DNA of 64,000 nucleotides from Caulobacter sp031457805 (lineage in GTDB: Bacteria; Pseudomonadota; Alphaproteobacteria; Caulobacterales; Caulobacteraceae), in NCBI RefSeq assembly GCF_031457805.1, contig NZ_JAVDXI010000001.1, positions 496,001 through 560,000 of the forward strand, given 5' to 3'. Positions 7,774 through 16,600 of the stretch are shown piece after piece; the first letter of the stretch is position 1; the number at the start of each line of letters is the position of its first letter. The notes under the pieces were generated by a model. It had not been told where the DNA came from. It worked only from the letters and a program-made list of their open reading frames with translations, and ran no database searches. Both the position numbers and the translations under genes were made by a program.

Positions 7774-8601
7774 TTAGCGCGGCGTGAGTTCCTGGATCTC
7801 GATGTCCTTGAACTCGATCGGCGCGCCCTCGCTTTGCAGAGAGATGTAGCCGCCGGTCACCGACTGAGCGCCCCGCGCCAGGATGTAGGGTTTGGCTCCG
7901 CCGGCGACGGTGTCGTCCGGATCGAGCGCGGCGCCGGCGTAGCGATGCACGACGACGCCGTTGATCTTCTGGGTGATCTCGCCGCTGGGCAGGACCTCAA
8001 GCTCGGCCTGAACCCAGGCGCCGTTGGCGATGGTCGGCGCGTTCGCCGGCGGCGTGCAGTGTTCCTTGACCTTGGCCCCGTCGATCGTGATCGTGATCCC
8101 CGGCGTGCAGACCGCACCGGTCGGCCGCGGTTTGTCGTCTTCCTTGCCCAGAAGCTGGAACTCGATCGAAACCGGGAAGGGCTGTTCGACCGTCATGCTC
8201 TCGGCGGTCTGGCTGTGGAACATGATCCCGCTGTTGCTGCGCGCCCAGCCAGGGGTGTCGAGCGGCAGGCCTTCGGTGAGAAAGCGGTAGGTCAGCCGGA
8301 GGCGATAGGCGCTGAAAGGGGCCTTGTAGAACAGGTGCCCGAACTGGTTGTCGAACTTGTCGTACCCCGCATAGGAAACTCGGATCACGCCCTGATCAGC
8401 CACAAAGGTCTGGCGGTAGTTTTCGCCGACCGGATGCCTGGCGATCTTCGCGGTCCAGCCGTTCAGTGTCTTGCCGTCGAAAAGCGAGCGCCACGGTCCG
8501 GCTCGGACCTCTTCAGCTTGTGATACGCCGGCGACGCAGAGTGCGAGCGCCGACGCGAGCCCCAGACGCGTCCACAGACGAGAAGACTTCATCCAGACCA
8601 T
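7774..8601 (-). CDS. Second exported DUF1080 (3-keto-disaccharide hydrolase-type) protein
   Basis: A 275-residue secreted protein. Its signal peptide spans about residues 1-29 (RLGLASALALCVAGVSQA then EE). One DUF1080 domain follows, with SLFDGKTLNGWTAK, the core RSNSGIMFHSQ and the terminal IEFKDIEIQELTPR. ATG 8601 is chosen because GGGGAAA lies about six bases upstream on the minus strand; the open frame continues upstream without a plausible signal peptide. It converges with the cytochrome gene (three-base gap) and diverges from lacA. It is only distantly like the family member at 895-1686, so the two may handle different oxidised glycosides. Confidence 0.88.
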   Translation of the reverse strand: MVWMKSSRLWTRLGLASALALCVAGVSQAEEVRAGPWRSLFDGKTLNGWTAKIARHPVGENYRQTFVADQGVIRVSYAGYDKFDNQFGHLFYKAPFSAYRLRLTYRFLTEGLPLDTPGWARSNSGIMFHSQTAESMTVEQPFPVSIEFQLLGKEDDKPRPTGAVCTPGITITIDGAKVKEHCTPPANAPTIANGAWVQAELEVLPSGEITQKINGVVVHRYAGAALDPDDTVAGGAKPYILARGAQSVTGGYISLQSEGAPIEFKDIEIQELTPR

Positions 8602-8647
8602 GGCGCGTTTCCCCTGTCGCGTCAGCTCAGTCAGAACGCCGAGCTTT

Positions 8648-8660
8648 GTTGCAATGTAAC
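8648..8660. promoter_or_regulatory. Candidate operator dyad between the DUF1080 gene and lacA
   Basis: GTTGCAATGTAAC matches its own reverse complement at 10 of 13 positions. It lies in the 166-bp divergent intergenic region. Its minus strand reads TTACATTG, which also occurs at 2902-2909 beside the LacI-type operator candidate. A shared regulator is possible but unproven. Confidence 0.3.
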
Positions 8661-8767
8661 CCATTTCATGGAAGCCTCCAGGCAAGAATGAAGGGTTCGC
8701 CCGGGTGTAGGTCGTGTTGCGTAAGCATCTCGACGCGGACCCGCGAGCGGCCGCGAAGGGAGCGAAC

Positions 8768-10507
8768 ATGGCCAACCTGAACGGCCGCGCGCGTCGGAAG
8801 AATACGTACGACGCCATCGTGGTGGGCAGCGGCATTACGGGCGGCATCGCGGCCAAGGAACTGACCGAGAAGGGCCTGAAGGTCCTGGTGCTGGAACGGG
8901 GCCGAATGGTCCGTCACCTCGAGGACTATCCGACCGCCACGCTTGATCCGTGGCAGACCAAGTATCCGCAGGGCCAGCTGCCGCAGGCGGAGCTCGCCGC
9001 GCACTACAAGGTGCAGCGGCGCACCGGCTATACGATGACGGAGACCACCCAGCACTTCTTCGTGCGGGATGACGAGCATCCCTACACAGAGGAGAACCGC
9101 TTCGACTGGATCCGTGGCTATCACGTGGGCGGTCGATCGCTGACCTGGGGTCGTCAGAGCTATCGCCACAGCCCGATCGACTTCGAGGCCAATGCGCGTG
9201 AAGGAATCGCGGTTGACTGGCCCATCCGTTACGAGGACCTCGCGCCCTGGTACGAGCACGTTGAGCGCTTCATCGGCGTCTCCGGTCAGGCCGAGGGATT
9301 GCCCCACTTCCCAGACGGCCATTACCAGCCGCCGATGGAGCTGAACTGCGTCGAGAAGGCGTTCAAGGCGCGTTCCGAGGCTCGCTTTCCCGAACGACGG
9401 GTCACCATCGGACGAACGGCGCACCTGACCGATCCGACTGAAGAGCAGCTTTCGCTGGGGCGCACCAAGTGCCAGTACCGCAACCTGTGTATCCGGGGGT
9501 GTCCGTTCGGCGGCTACTACAGCTCCAACTCTGGCGGGCTGATCGCGGCCGAACGCACCGGCAATCTGGTGATCCGACCAAACTCGATCGTCACCGAGCT
9601 TGTCTATGACGAGCGTAAGGGGCGGGCCAGCGGCGTACGGATCCTCGACGCCGAAACGCTGAAGGATGAGGAATTCCACGCCGACGTGATCTTCCTGTGC
9701 GCGTCAGCGCTGAACTCGGCCTGGATCATGATGAACTCGACGAGTTCGCGGTTCCCGAACGGTTTCGGCAACGCCAGCGATCAGCTTGGTCGCAACGTCA
9801 TGGACCACCACCTGGGCGTTGGGGCGTCGGGTGAAGCGCCGGAGTTCGCTGAGACGTATTTCTCGGGGCGTCGACCGAACGGCATCTATGTGCCGCGCTT
9901 CCGCAATCTGGGCGACGACGCCACCAAGCGCTCGGACTACGTTCGCGGCTTCGGCTATCAGGGCGGCGCAGGGCGCGCGACCTGGGAACGAGATCGCGGC
10001 AAGGGAGGGCGTGGCTTCGGCGCGGCTCGAAAGGCTGAACTCAGCCAGCCAGGTCCTTGGACGATGGGCTTGGGCGGCTTTGGCGAAATGCTGCCCTACG
10101 CCGACAACCGCGTCACGCTGAACCGCGATGTGAAGGACAAGTTCGGTCTGCCGACCCTGACCATGAACGTCACCATGCGTGACAACGAGATGGCGATGCG
10201 CCGTGACATGCAGTCAGCGGCGGCCGAAATGCTCGAGGCTGCGGGCTTCAAGAACGTGCGCGGTCACGATAACGGCTTCGCGCCGGGTCTGGGCATTCAC
10301 GAGATGGGCACGGCGCGCATGGGACGCGATCCCAAGACCTCTGTGCTGAACGCCCACAATCAGGTTCACGAGTGCAAGAACGTCTACGTCACGGACGGTG
10401 CGGCCATGACCTCCGCGTCGTGCGTGAATCCGTCCCTGACCTACATGGCCCTGACGGCCCGGGCCGCCGATCACGCGGTGCGCGCTCGCAAGCGGGGAGA
10501 GCTGTGA
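8768..10507 (+). CDS. lacA: GMC-family flavoprotein dehydrogenase, large subunit (LacA-type)
   Basis: A 579-residue flavoprotein. The FAD-binding motif GSGITG is at residues 20-25. A C-X5-C-X3-C motif at Cys235, Cys241 and Cys245 resembles the iron-sulphur site of FAD-dependent glucose dehydrogenases. The GMC C-terminal domain has HEMGTARMG (His511) and CVNPSLT (Asn554). C. crescentus LacA is a GMC protein needed for growth on lactose and for X-gal colour, and it oxidises lactose, salicin and trehalose with LacB and LacC. ATG 8768 has AAGGGAG seven bases upstream. The mature protein probably reaches the periplasm bound to the Tat-exported small subunit, since it has no signal peptide of its own. 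The stop overlaps the next start (TGATG). Confidence 0.9.
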   Translation: MANLNGRARRKNTYDAIVVGSGITGGIAAKELTEKGLKVLVLERGRMVRHLEDYPTATLDPWQTKYPQGQLPQAELAAHYKVQRRTGYTMTETTQHFFVRDDEHPYTEENRFDWIRGYHVGGRSLTWGRQSYRHSPIDFEANAREGIAVDWPIRYEDLAPWYEHVERFIGVSGQAEGLPHFPDGHYQPPMELNCVEKAFKARSEARFPERRVTIGRTAHLTDPTEEQLSLGRTKCQYRNLCIRGCPFGGYYSSNSGGLIAAERTGNLVIRPNSIVTELVYDERKGRASGVRILDAETLKDEEFHADVIFLCASALNSAWIMMNSTSSRFPNGFGNASDQLGRNVMDHHLGVGASGEAPEFAETYFSGRRPNGIYVPRFRNLGDDATKRSDYVRGFGYQGGAGRATWERDRGKGGRGFGAARKAELSQPGPWTMGLGGFGEMLPYADNRVTLNRDVKDKFGLPTLTMNVTMRDNEMAMRRDMQSAAAEMLEAAGFKNVRGHDNGFAPGLGIHEMGTARMGRDPKTSVLNAHNQVHECKNVYVTDGAAMTSASCVNPSLTYMALTARAADHAVRARKRGEL

Positions 10508-11055
10508 TGCTGAATCGACGCGACACCCTTCGCGGCCTGGCTTTGACGGTCGGCGCCGCTGCCACCGGGTGGGCCGGAAGCGCTGCGGCGACCACCGCCC
10601 TGAGCTGGGCGCCGACGGCCCTCACGCCGGATCAGGCGCAGATTCTCGACGTGGTCGCCGAGCTGATCATTCCCGCGACCGACACCCCCGGCGCGCGCGA
10701 GGCCGGCGTGCCACAGTTCATTGATCGCGCCATGGCCAACTATTGCGAGACGTGGCAGGTCGAGCAGCTGAAGGGCGGCTTCGCCCGCATGGACGCCGAC
10801 GCCAAGGCCGCGCACGGCAAGCTCTTCGTGGCCCTGGCGCCCGAGCAGCAGGTCGCGATCCTCAGCGTCTATGATCGCGAGACCGCCAACGCGACCAGCG
10901 GTCATTTCTTCCCGCTGCTCGAGGATTTCGTGACGGTGGGCTATTTCACCTCGGAGCCAGGCGCGACCAGGGCGCTGAAATACGATCCCGTCCCCGGCGC
11001 CTACAATGGTTGCGTGCCGTTGGCGGAGATCGGCCGGGCCTGGGCGACCCGCTAG
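10507..11055 (+). CDS. lacB: Small (gamma) subunit of the GMC dehydrogenase, Tat-exported
   Basis: A 182-residue protein of the gluconate 2-dehydrogenase subunit 3 family. It begins with a twin-arginine signal (NRRDTLRGLALTVGAAATG). The mature part has the family's opening LTPDQAQILDVVAELIIPAT and a conserved tail with GYFTSEPG and ALKYDPVPGAYNGC. Such subunits carry the flavoprotein through the Tat pathway (hitch-hiking) and anchor it near the cytochrome. It overlaps lacA by one base. The symbol lacB follows the known C. crescentus three-gene system and is less certain than lacA. Confidence 0.82.
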   Translation: MLNRRDTLRGLALTVGAAATGWAGSAAATTALSWAPTALTPDQAQILDVVAELIIPATDTPGAREAGVPQFIDRAMANYCETWQVEQLKGGFARMDADAKAAHGKLFVALAPEQQVAILSVYDRETANATSGHFFPLLEDFVTVGYFTSEPGATRALKYDPVPGAYNGCVPLAEIGRAWATR

Positions 11056-11067
11056 ACTCCGAGCCGG

Positions 11068-12207
11068 TCAGGCCAGAATGGGCAGCCGGACGGTGAAGGT
11101 GCTGCCCTGACCTTCGCCGTCGCTGTCGACGGTGATGGCGCCGCCGTGCAGCGCCACGAGTTGTCGAACAAGGGCGAGGCCGATCCCGAGCCCCCCTTGT
11201 GACTTGCCCAGGTGATCCTCGACCTGAGCGAAGATCTCGAAGATCTTCGGCTGCATCTCCTCGGGTATGCCGATGCCTGTGTCCGAAACCTTGATCGTCA
11301 CCGTGCGCCCGTCGACGGCTGCGGCGAGCGTGACCACGCCACCTGGCGGTGTGTACTTGGCGGCGTTGTTGAGCAGGTTTGCCACGATCTGGGCCAGGCG
11401 GGTGTGATCGGCCTCGAGCCAAACCGGAACCTCCGGCGTCTCGACCACAAACTGATGTCGCGCAGCGTCTATTGTGTGCTGACTGGCCTCGATCGCCGAT
11501 TGCAGCACGTCGCCCAGTTCGATCCGCTGCTTCTTGAGCGAGATCTTGCCCTGGCTCACGCGAGAGACGTCCAGCAGGTCGTCGACCAGATGGCTTAGGT
11601 GATCCAGCATCCGCTCCATACGTCCCCGGATATCCTGGGCGCGTTCGGGCGGTATGTCCTTGTTCAGCAGATGCAGGCCGCCGCTAAGGGCAGCGACGGG
11701 GTTGCGCAACTCGTGCGCCAGGACCGCCAGGAAGCTGTCCTTGTGCCTGTCGGCCCGACGCAGCGCTTGTGCGGCGGCTTCCAGTTCGTCGCGCTGAGCC
11801 TCGATCTGGCGGCGCTGCTGGTGCAGGTCGAAAAACACATTGGCCTTGCTGCGGAGCACGTCGGTCTCAATGGGCTTCTGGATGAAGTCCACCGCGCCGG
11901 CCTCATACCCCCGAAAGCGGCGCTGGCTATCCGCAGCCCCGGCGGTGACGAAGATGATCGGAATGTGTCGCGCCCGCTCGCTGCCGCGCATGAACTCGGC
12001 CAGTTCGAAGCCGTTCATGCCCGGCATCTGGACGTCCAGGAGCGCGAGCGCGACGTCGTGGGTCAGTAGAAGCTCTAGCGCTTCCTCGCCGCTTCGCGCC
12101 TTCAGGCACGTTAGGCCTTCGCGTTGGAGCAAGGCTTCGAGAGCCTGCAGGTTCTCCTCAAGGTCATCGACCAGAAGGAAGTTGATCGGCTTGTCCGCGT
12201 TGGTCAT
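11068..12207 (-). CDS. Receiver-histidine kinase (REC-HisKA-HATPase) soluble signalling protein
   Basis: A 379-residue protein with no membrane segment. An N-terminal receiver domain (FLLVDDLEENLQAL; phospho-Asp in LALLDVQMPGMNG; Lys in FIQKPIE) spans about residues 8-125, followed by a short coiled linker. The HisKA box AVLAHELRNPVAAL and an HATPase domain (LLNNAAKYTP, VSDTGIGIPEE, GLGIGLALV) follow. Having the receiver before the kinase suggests control by phosphotransfer from another kinase, probably the large hybrid kinase at 13604-17032. It is last in a four-gene minus-strand operon, and its ATG overlaps the cheB-like stop by four bases. Confidence 0.9.
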   Translation of the reverse strand: MTNADKPINFLLVDDLEENLQALEALLQREGLTCLKARSGEEALELLLTHDVALALLDVQMPGMNGFELAEFMRGSERARHIPIIFVTAGAADSQRRFRGYEAGAVDFIQKPIETDVLRSKANVFFDLHQQRRQIEAQRDELEAAAQALRRADRHKDSFLAVLAHELRNPVAALSGGLHLLNKDIPPERAQDIRGRMERMLDHLSHLVDDLLDVSRVSQGKISLKKQRIELGDVLQSAIEASQHTIDAARHQFVVETPEVPVWLEADHTRLAQIVANLLNNAAKYTPPGGVVTLAAAVDGRTVTIKVSDTGIGIPEEMQPKIFEIFAQVEDHLGKSQGGLGIGLALVRQLVALHGGAITVDSDGEGQGSTFTVRLPILA

Positions 12208-12779
12208 GCGGTCCCCAAACTCGTCAGGTAGGTCGTGATGGCGTTGATGCTCATGACATGCGCTGACGGGCAGGCCTGGAGCGCGGCGTCTGGCATGGCG
12301 GTGGCGTAGGCCTCGGCGCGATCCTGGACGATCGCCACACCGCCTGCGGCCTGTACCGTGCGAAGCCCTGTCGCGCCGTCATGATTGGCGCCGGTCAGGA
12401 TCACGCCCACCAGGTCCGCGCCAAAAGCGTCAGCGGCGGTCTCAAACAGCACGTCGATCGAGGGGCGCGAGTAGTTCACGTGCTCGTCGGTGGAGAGCGC
12501 CAGGCTGTGATCGGCTTCGACCAGCAGGTGATAGTCCGATGGCGCGAAATAGACGACGCCGCCCTCGATAGGCTCCTTGTCCTCGGCCTCCTTGACGGTG
12601 ATCCGGCACTTGGACTGCAGGAGCGGCACCAGCATGTTGTCGCGATCCGCAGGGATGTGGACCACGACAAGCACCGGAAGCGCAAAGCTGGCGGGCAGGG
12701 CGGGCAGGATCGCCAGCAAAGCCTGCACCGCGCCGGCCGACGCCCCGATCAGTATCGCGTGGGGGCGTTCGCCAGTCAT
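12204..12779 (-). CDS. CheB-type protein-glutamate methylesterase without a receiver domain
   Basis: A 191-residue CheB catalytic domain only. The catalytic triad segments are visible: Ser14 in ILIGASAGAVQ, the His in VVVHIPADRD and the Asp in ILTGANHDGATG. SRPSIDVLFETAA is also typical. Classical CheB has an N-terminal receiver that gates the active site; it is missing here, so control must come from elsewhere, perhaps the adjacent REC-kinase. The ATG at 12779 overlaps the end of the cheR-like gene (ATGA). It may demethylate a noncanonical target in this signalling operon and need not act in flagellar chemotaxis. Confidence 0.9.
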   Translation of the reverse strand: MTGERPHAILIGASAGAVQALLAILPALPASFALPVLVVVHIPADRDNMLVPLLQSKCRITVKEAEDKEPIEGGVVYFAPSDYHLLVEADHSLALSTDEHVNYSRPSIDVLFETAADAFGADLVGVILTGANHDGATGLRTVQAAGGVAIVQDRAEAYATAMPDAALQACPSAHVMSINAITTYLTSLGTA

Positions 12780-13600
12780 GGGTCGCGCCTCTGATAGATC
12801 TTGTCCTCGGCCACGAAGTCGGCGAACGCGGGAGCATGGGTCGAGAAGCGCAGGCTCTCCTTGGAGCCCAGGCCCAGAAACCCCTTTCGCGTCAGCGAGT
12901 CGCGGAACAGACCGATGGCGCGGTCCTGCAGGGGGCGGTCGAAATAGATCATCACGTTCCGACACGAGATCAGGTGCATCTCGGCGAACACCGCGTCGGT
13001 CACAAGGCTGTGGTCCGAAAACACCACCCGACTGCGGAGGCTCTTGTCGAACACCGCCCGGCCGTAGGCGGCGGTGTAGTGTTCGGACAATGAGGATTTG
13101 CCGCCTGACCTTTGGTGGTTCTCGGTGAACTTGCGGATGCGGTCTACGGCATAGACACCGGCTTCGGCGGCCGCGAGCGCTTCGGGGTTGATATCCGTCG
13201 CGTAGAAGATTGTCCGGTCGTAGAGCCCTTCCTCCTTGAAGAGAATGGCCAGCGAGTAGACCTCTTCGCCGTTGCTGCAGCCGGCGATCCAGACCTTCAG
13301 CGAGGGGTAGGTGCTCAGATGCGGCAGCACCTTCTCGCGTAGGGCCTTAAAGTAGGAAGGATCGCGGAACATCTCGCTCACCTGGACGGTGAGGAAGTCG
13401 AGCAGGCGCGGCAGCATCGAGGGATCGTGCAGCACACGATCCTGCAACGCCGAAATCGTCGGAACGCCCAGCTGGGCGCGGGCCTGTGTCAGGCGACGCT
13501 TGATCGAAGCGCGGGCGTAGTGCCGAAAGTCATAGTGATAGCGCTGGAAGAGCGCTTCCAGCAGGAGTTGGACCTCGATGTCCTCAATGGCGTCGGACAC
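12776..13600 (-). CDS. CheR-type protein-glutamate O-methyltransferase
   Basis: A 274-residue SAM-dependent methyltransferase. The CheR N-terminal helical domain (YHYDFRHYARASIKRRL) precedes a Rossmann-type SAM domain with VWIAGCSNGEEVYSLA, ATDINPEAL and LISCRNVMIYFD. It starts at GTG 13600 with CGAGG six bases upstream. It lies three bases after the hybrid kinase stop and overlaps the cheB-like gene. CheR and CheB genes beside coiled-coil hybrid kinases occur in several bacterial groups, where methylation is thought to tune a kinase. That function is inferred here. Confidence 0.92.
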   Translation of the reverse strand: MSDAIEDIEVQLLLEALFQRYHYDFRHYARASIKRRLTQARAQLGVPTISALQDRVLHDPSMLPRLLDFLTVQVSEMFRDPSYFKALREKVLPHLSTYPSLKVWIAGCSNGEEVYSLAILFKEEGLYDRTIFYATDINPEALAAAEAGVYAVDRIRKFTENHQRSGGKSSLSEHYTAAYGRAVFDKSLRSRVVFSDHSLVTDAVFAEMHLISCRNVMIYFDRPLQDRAIGLFRDSLTRKGFLGLGSKESLRFSTHAPAFADFVAEDKIYQRRDP

Positions 13601-13603
13601 GGG

Positions 13604-16600
13604 CTACCTCGGCATCCAGACGCGAACCAGCGACAGCAGTTTGTCGACGTCGATGGGCTTGGCCATGTAGTCGCTGGCCCCGGCGGCGATGCACCGCTCC
13701 TGATCGTCGGGCATGGCCTTGGCGGTCAACATGAGGATCGGGAGCTTGGACCAGCGCGCGTCGAGGCGGATCTGGCGCGCGGCCGTCAGCCCGTCCATCA
13801 CCGGCATCATCACGTCCATCAGGACGAGGTCGATCGCCCGCGCTGGATCCTCAGCCGAGCGGTTGAGCGCGTCGATCGCCTCCTGGCCGTTGCGAGCGAT
13901 CTCGACGACGGCGCCGCGAGGCTCCAGCACGTTGGTCAGCGAGTAGACGTTGCGGATATCGTCCTCGACGATCAGCACGCGACGGCCCTCCAGAACGGCG
14001 TCGCGATGGCGCGCCTTCTGGATCATCTTCTGCTGCTCGGCGGGAAGCTCCGACACCACCTGGTGGAGGAACAGCGAGACCTCGTCCAGCAGCCGTTCGG
14101 GCGACTTCGCCCCCTTGATGATGATCGAGCTGGAGTAGCGGCGCAGGCGCTGTTCATCATCGGCCGACAGGTCATGCCCCGTGTAGACGATAACGGGCGG
14201 GAAGGCGTGACTGTCGTCCTGGCTCAGGGTCTCCAGCAGCGAGAAGCCAGAAGCGTCAGGCAGGGAAAGGTCCAGCACCATGCAGTCGAAGGTCTGCTCG
14301 CGAAGCAACTCAAGACACTCGGCGGCGGTGCCGACGCCCACGGTTTCGACGTCGCCAGACGACAGCAGTTTGCCAACCGCCTCGCGCTGGATGGAGTCGT
14401 CTTCGACGATCAGCACGCGCCGGACGGTGCTGGACAGTTTGGCCTCCAGCGACTTCAGCACTTCGGCGAGGGCTTCGCGCTTCACGGGCTTGATCAGATA
14501 GCCGATCGCGCCCAGCGAAAGCGCTGTCTGGCTATGATCGGCTGCCGAGACGACGTGGATCGGTATGTGGCGCGTGGCGTCATCGCGCTTCAGGCGGTCC
14601 AGCACCATCAGGCCCGACTCGTCGGGTAGGCCGACGTCCAGCACAACAGCGCTGGGCTTAAAGCGGCGGGCAAGCTTCAGGGCTTCTTCGGCGGTTCCGG
14701 CGACCAGGCACTGGAAGCCCAACTCACGCGACAGATCGCGGACGATGCCGGCGAACTTGTCGTCGTCCTCGATGACCAGCAGGACCCGGCGACCGCCCGT
14801 CAGTTGGTCACGATCGTCATCGACCGCCGCTCGAACGACTGGCGCGCGGGCGACCTTGGGGCGGGGCAGCGGCGAGACGGGCTTTGCAGCGAGCGGTTGG
14901 TCCCGGGGCGCCACGCGCGCAGGGTCGTAGGCCAGCGGGATCGTGACGGTGAACGCGCTGCCTTCGCCGGGCTGGCTTCGCAGCGTAATCGCGCCGCCGA
15001 GAAGACGCGCCAGTTCGCGAGAAATCGAAAGGCCCAGGCCCGTGCCGCCATACCTGCGGCTGATGGTCCCGTCAGCCTGGCGGAACGCCTCGAAAATCGC
15101 GTCCTGCTGTTCGCGCGAGACGCCGATCCCTGTGTCGATGACCGTGAAGGCGATGTCGCGGGCGCCCGCCAGGCCAATCTCTACGCTGACGCCGCCCTTT
15201 TCAGTGAACTTGAAGGCGTTCGACAGCAGGTTCTTGAGCACCTGCTCCAGGCGCTGGCGATCTGTCTCGATGCTGGCCGGACAATCGCCGGCGATGTCGA
15301 TATCGAAGTCGAGGCCCCGCTGTGACGCCACGGGCTGAAAGAGCTGGCGCAGATCGTCCGTCAGGCGCTGCAGCGGCAAGGGCTCGGGGCGCACCTCCAC
15401 ATGGCCCGCCTCAATCTTCGACAGGTCGAGGATGTCATTGATCAGGGTCAGCAGGTCGTTGCCGGACGATGCGATGGTCTGGGCGAACTTAACCTGTTCA
15501 GGGGTCAGGTTGCCGTGCGGATTGTCGCTGAGCAGCTTCGACAGAATGAGCAGGGAATTGAGCGGCGTGCGCAGCTCGTGGGACATGTTGGCCAGGAAAT
15601 CAGACTTGTACTGACTGGCTTGTTCCAGTTCGCGTGCTTTCAGAGTCACGGCCGCACTGGTGCGCTCAAGCTCGTCGCGCTGGGTCTCCAGGGTCTGGGC
15701 CTGCTCCTCGAGTTGGCTGTTGGTCTGCTCCAGCTCCGCCTGTTGCTGTTCAAGGCGGATCTGCGATTCCTTGAGGGCGCGCCCCTGTTCTTCGAGCTCT
15801 TCGTTGGAGACGCGCAGCTCTTCGCTCTGGACCTGAAGCTCCTCGGCCTGGCGTTGGGTTTCCTCGAGCGCGTTCTGCAGTTCCGAGCGATAGCGCGCTG
15901 AGCGCAGGGTGATGCCGATCGAAGGCGCCGCCTGGCGCAGGAGTTCCAGGACCTGGTCGTCCACCGGATGCAGGAAGCCCAACTCGATGACCGCATTGAC
16001 CACATCATCGGCGTGCGTCGGCACAACAACGAGGTGGCGCGGCTTGTCGTGGCCCAAGCCCGAGCCGATGGTCATGTAGCCTTCGGGCACGTCACGGATA
16101 ATGACCGCATCGCCCTCGGCGGCGACCTTCCCGAGCAGGCCTTCCTTCAGGTTGAAGCGTGTCGGCGTGTCGGAATCCGCCGCCACGCCCAGGCTCGCGG
16201 TGCGGTGGAACCGCCCGTTCTCGCCCTTGAAGACCACGCCGGCCTGGAAGCCGACGTAGCGCGCCAGATAGGTCAGGATGCTGTCGGAAAGCGCCTCGAC
16301 CGTCTTGTCGCCCATCATCGCTTCGGAAAGGCCGACCTGACCGGCCTGCAGCCATTCTTCTCGCGCCTGAGCGCGATTGGCGCGGCGGATCAGATAGAAC
16401 ACCACCAGGGTCAGGACGGCGCCAAGAAGGCTCGACAGTACGCCGCTCAGCAGCGCCGTTCGGTAGGCGATCTCCATTTCCGAAAGGCGAAGGTCGCGCT
16501 GGCGATCCTCCTCATTCCGCATGGCCTCGATCTGACGTCGGATGGCGTCCATTTCGATCTTGCCGCGATCGGTGTCGACGACCGCCAGGGCTTGCGCCTG

